From: Saccharina japonica
Lineage: Eukaryota; Sar; Phaeophyceae; Laminariales; Laminariaceae
DNA: 64,000 nucleotides
Reading direction: 5' to 3'
Assembly: GCA_008828725.1 (NCBI GenBank)
Contig: MEHQ01002976.1
Coordinates: forward strand, 186,001 to 250,000
Every line of letters begins with the position of its first letter. Position 1 is the stretch's first letter. Below, one piece after another: positions 63,379 to 64,000 of this stretch. The notes under the pieces were generated by a model that saw only the letters and a list, made by a program, of their open reading frames with translations, was not told the DNA's origin and did no database searches. The position numbers were made by a program, and so were the translations under genes.

Positions 63379-63708
63379 CGTGTTATAAGGATTACCCTGG
63401 GCTGGATAATCGATCGATCTTTTACCCCTATAGCTCAGCAGGTAATACCCCCACATTCGACGTCGTCGAGGACACGGGTTCGAATCTCACTCCGAACGTT
63501 TCTTTTATAGAAACGCTTGCGCGTGCGTCCCTAAAGAACATATCTCCCTGGTTCCCCAGGTATTGAAACGAAGCGGGTAGGTCAACGTACGGCCGTATAC
63601 GGTACCGACGTCTCAAATATCCCGCAGTTCAGTGTTATAAGTATTATCCTGGGCTGGGCAATCGATCGATCTTTTACCCCTATAGCTCAGCAGGTAATAC
63701 CCTCACAT
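63379..63708 (+). repeat. two copies of a repeat with a tRNA-like head
   Basis: GTGTTATAAGGATTACCCTG then GGCTGGATAATCGATCGATC, TTTTACCCCTATAGCTCAGC, AGGTAATACCC occurs at 63379-63454 and, with few changes, 63631-63708. The first copy goes on to a perfect B box GGGTTCGAATCTC at 63474. TAGCTCAGCAGGT is a perfect A box. The acceptor and D stems do not pair, and C stands where U33 should be, so this is a tRNA-derived repeat or pseudo-tRNA and not a working tRNA. Confidence 0.6.
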
Positions 63709-63971
63709 ATATATGCGAGTCGTGCCCTATTATACCGATCACCAGGCACCATACCACGCTGTAGCACTCGGTTCCGGGGAGGGCGCTACGCTTCAAGGCA
63801 TATGGTTCTACTGCTGCTGCTGTGTATAGCACTACACGCAAAACCTGTTTATAGTACGCATCGTACGGCAGTACGTACAGGTATACCAGTAGTAGTACAT
63901 ATTATACCCTGTCCGACAAGTAAATTCGCACGACACAAAAGATCGATTTCCAAGGGTACTACTCTAAGGGA

Positions 63972-64000
63972 TAATATTAAATAGGACCACATATTATACA
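63972..64000 (+). mobile_element. family D MITE, cut by the window end
   Basis: TATTAAATAGGACCACATAT matches the D left arm. Confidence 0.6.

Noticed and set aside
63426-63498. A working tRNA-Asp
   Set aside because: A GTC could sit in a 7-base loop, but the acceptor and D stems do not pair, the base before the anticodon is C, and a truncated second copy shows it is a repeat.

Overview
The window is eukaryotic nuclear DNA and very gene-poor. There are no operons and no long open reading frames of bacterial type. Short exons with GT/GC..AG introns and repeats of tRNA-derived SINE, MITE and minisatellite type fill almost everything. Telomere-type TTAGGG arrays occur only internally. The protein fragments and the dense short non-autonomous transposons would fit a protist or alga, perhaps a stramenopile, but that placement is a guess; nothing in the window fixes the species.

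Two host genes can be supported. On the plus strand, three exons (12621-12718, 15026-15098, 17341-17397) join in phase into the C-terminal part of a histone deacetylase-family enzyme that keeps a zinc-ligand Asp and the catalytic Tyr motif (LEGGYN). Its upstream exons are not recognised in the window, and its introns are packed with repeats, including a 22-bp minisatellite and a four-layer nest of MITEs. On the minus strand, five exons (34222-33650, 30534-30408, 28412-28048, 25214-25100, 23219-22939) fit together in phase, 1461 nt in all, and encode the C-terminal 486 residues of an unrecognised modular Cys-containing protein with Ser/Thr/Pro-rich linkers and a C-terminal membrane segment. A possible isolated minus-strand exon lies at 41473-41560.

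The rest is repeat landscape. 1-12 kb: minisatellites, a telomere-bearing MITE, many 105-bp and 250-bp MITEs, SINEs. 12-18 kb: the deacetylase gene. 18-23 kb: tandem duplications and a second, unrelated telomere-bearing MITE. 23-35 kb: the modular minus-strand gene with MITE-filled introns. 35-48 kb: SINEs, AC-tailed repeats, a 982-bp hAT-like element with an 8-bp target duplication, and a second copy of the first telomere-bearing MITE. 48-53 kb: long inverted repeat element, recent tandem duplications, GGGTACCC-rich elements. 53-57 kb: second copy of the other telomere-bearing MITE, unrecognised coding-like sequence, a palindromic CTTCCATGGAAG satellite. 57-61 kb: a badly decayed Ty1/copia-type retrotransposon fossil on the minus strand. 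61-64 kb: piggyBac-like MITEs and tRNA-like repeats.

The most unusual signals are (i) two unrelated inverted-repeat element families that each carry a short TTAGGG array at their centre, (ii) a 7-bp motif TACCTGG that appears as clean micro-insertions at TA sites inside otherwise conserved repeat copies and gives about 19 TACCTGGTA/TACCAGGTA sites in 64 kb, and (iii) a similar excess of the palindrome CTATTAATAG.
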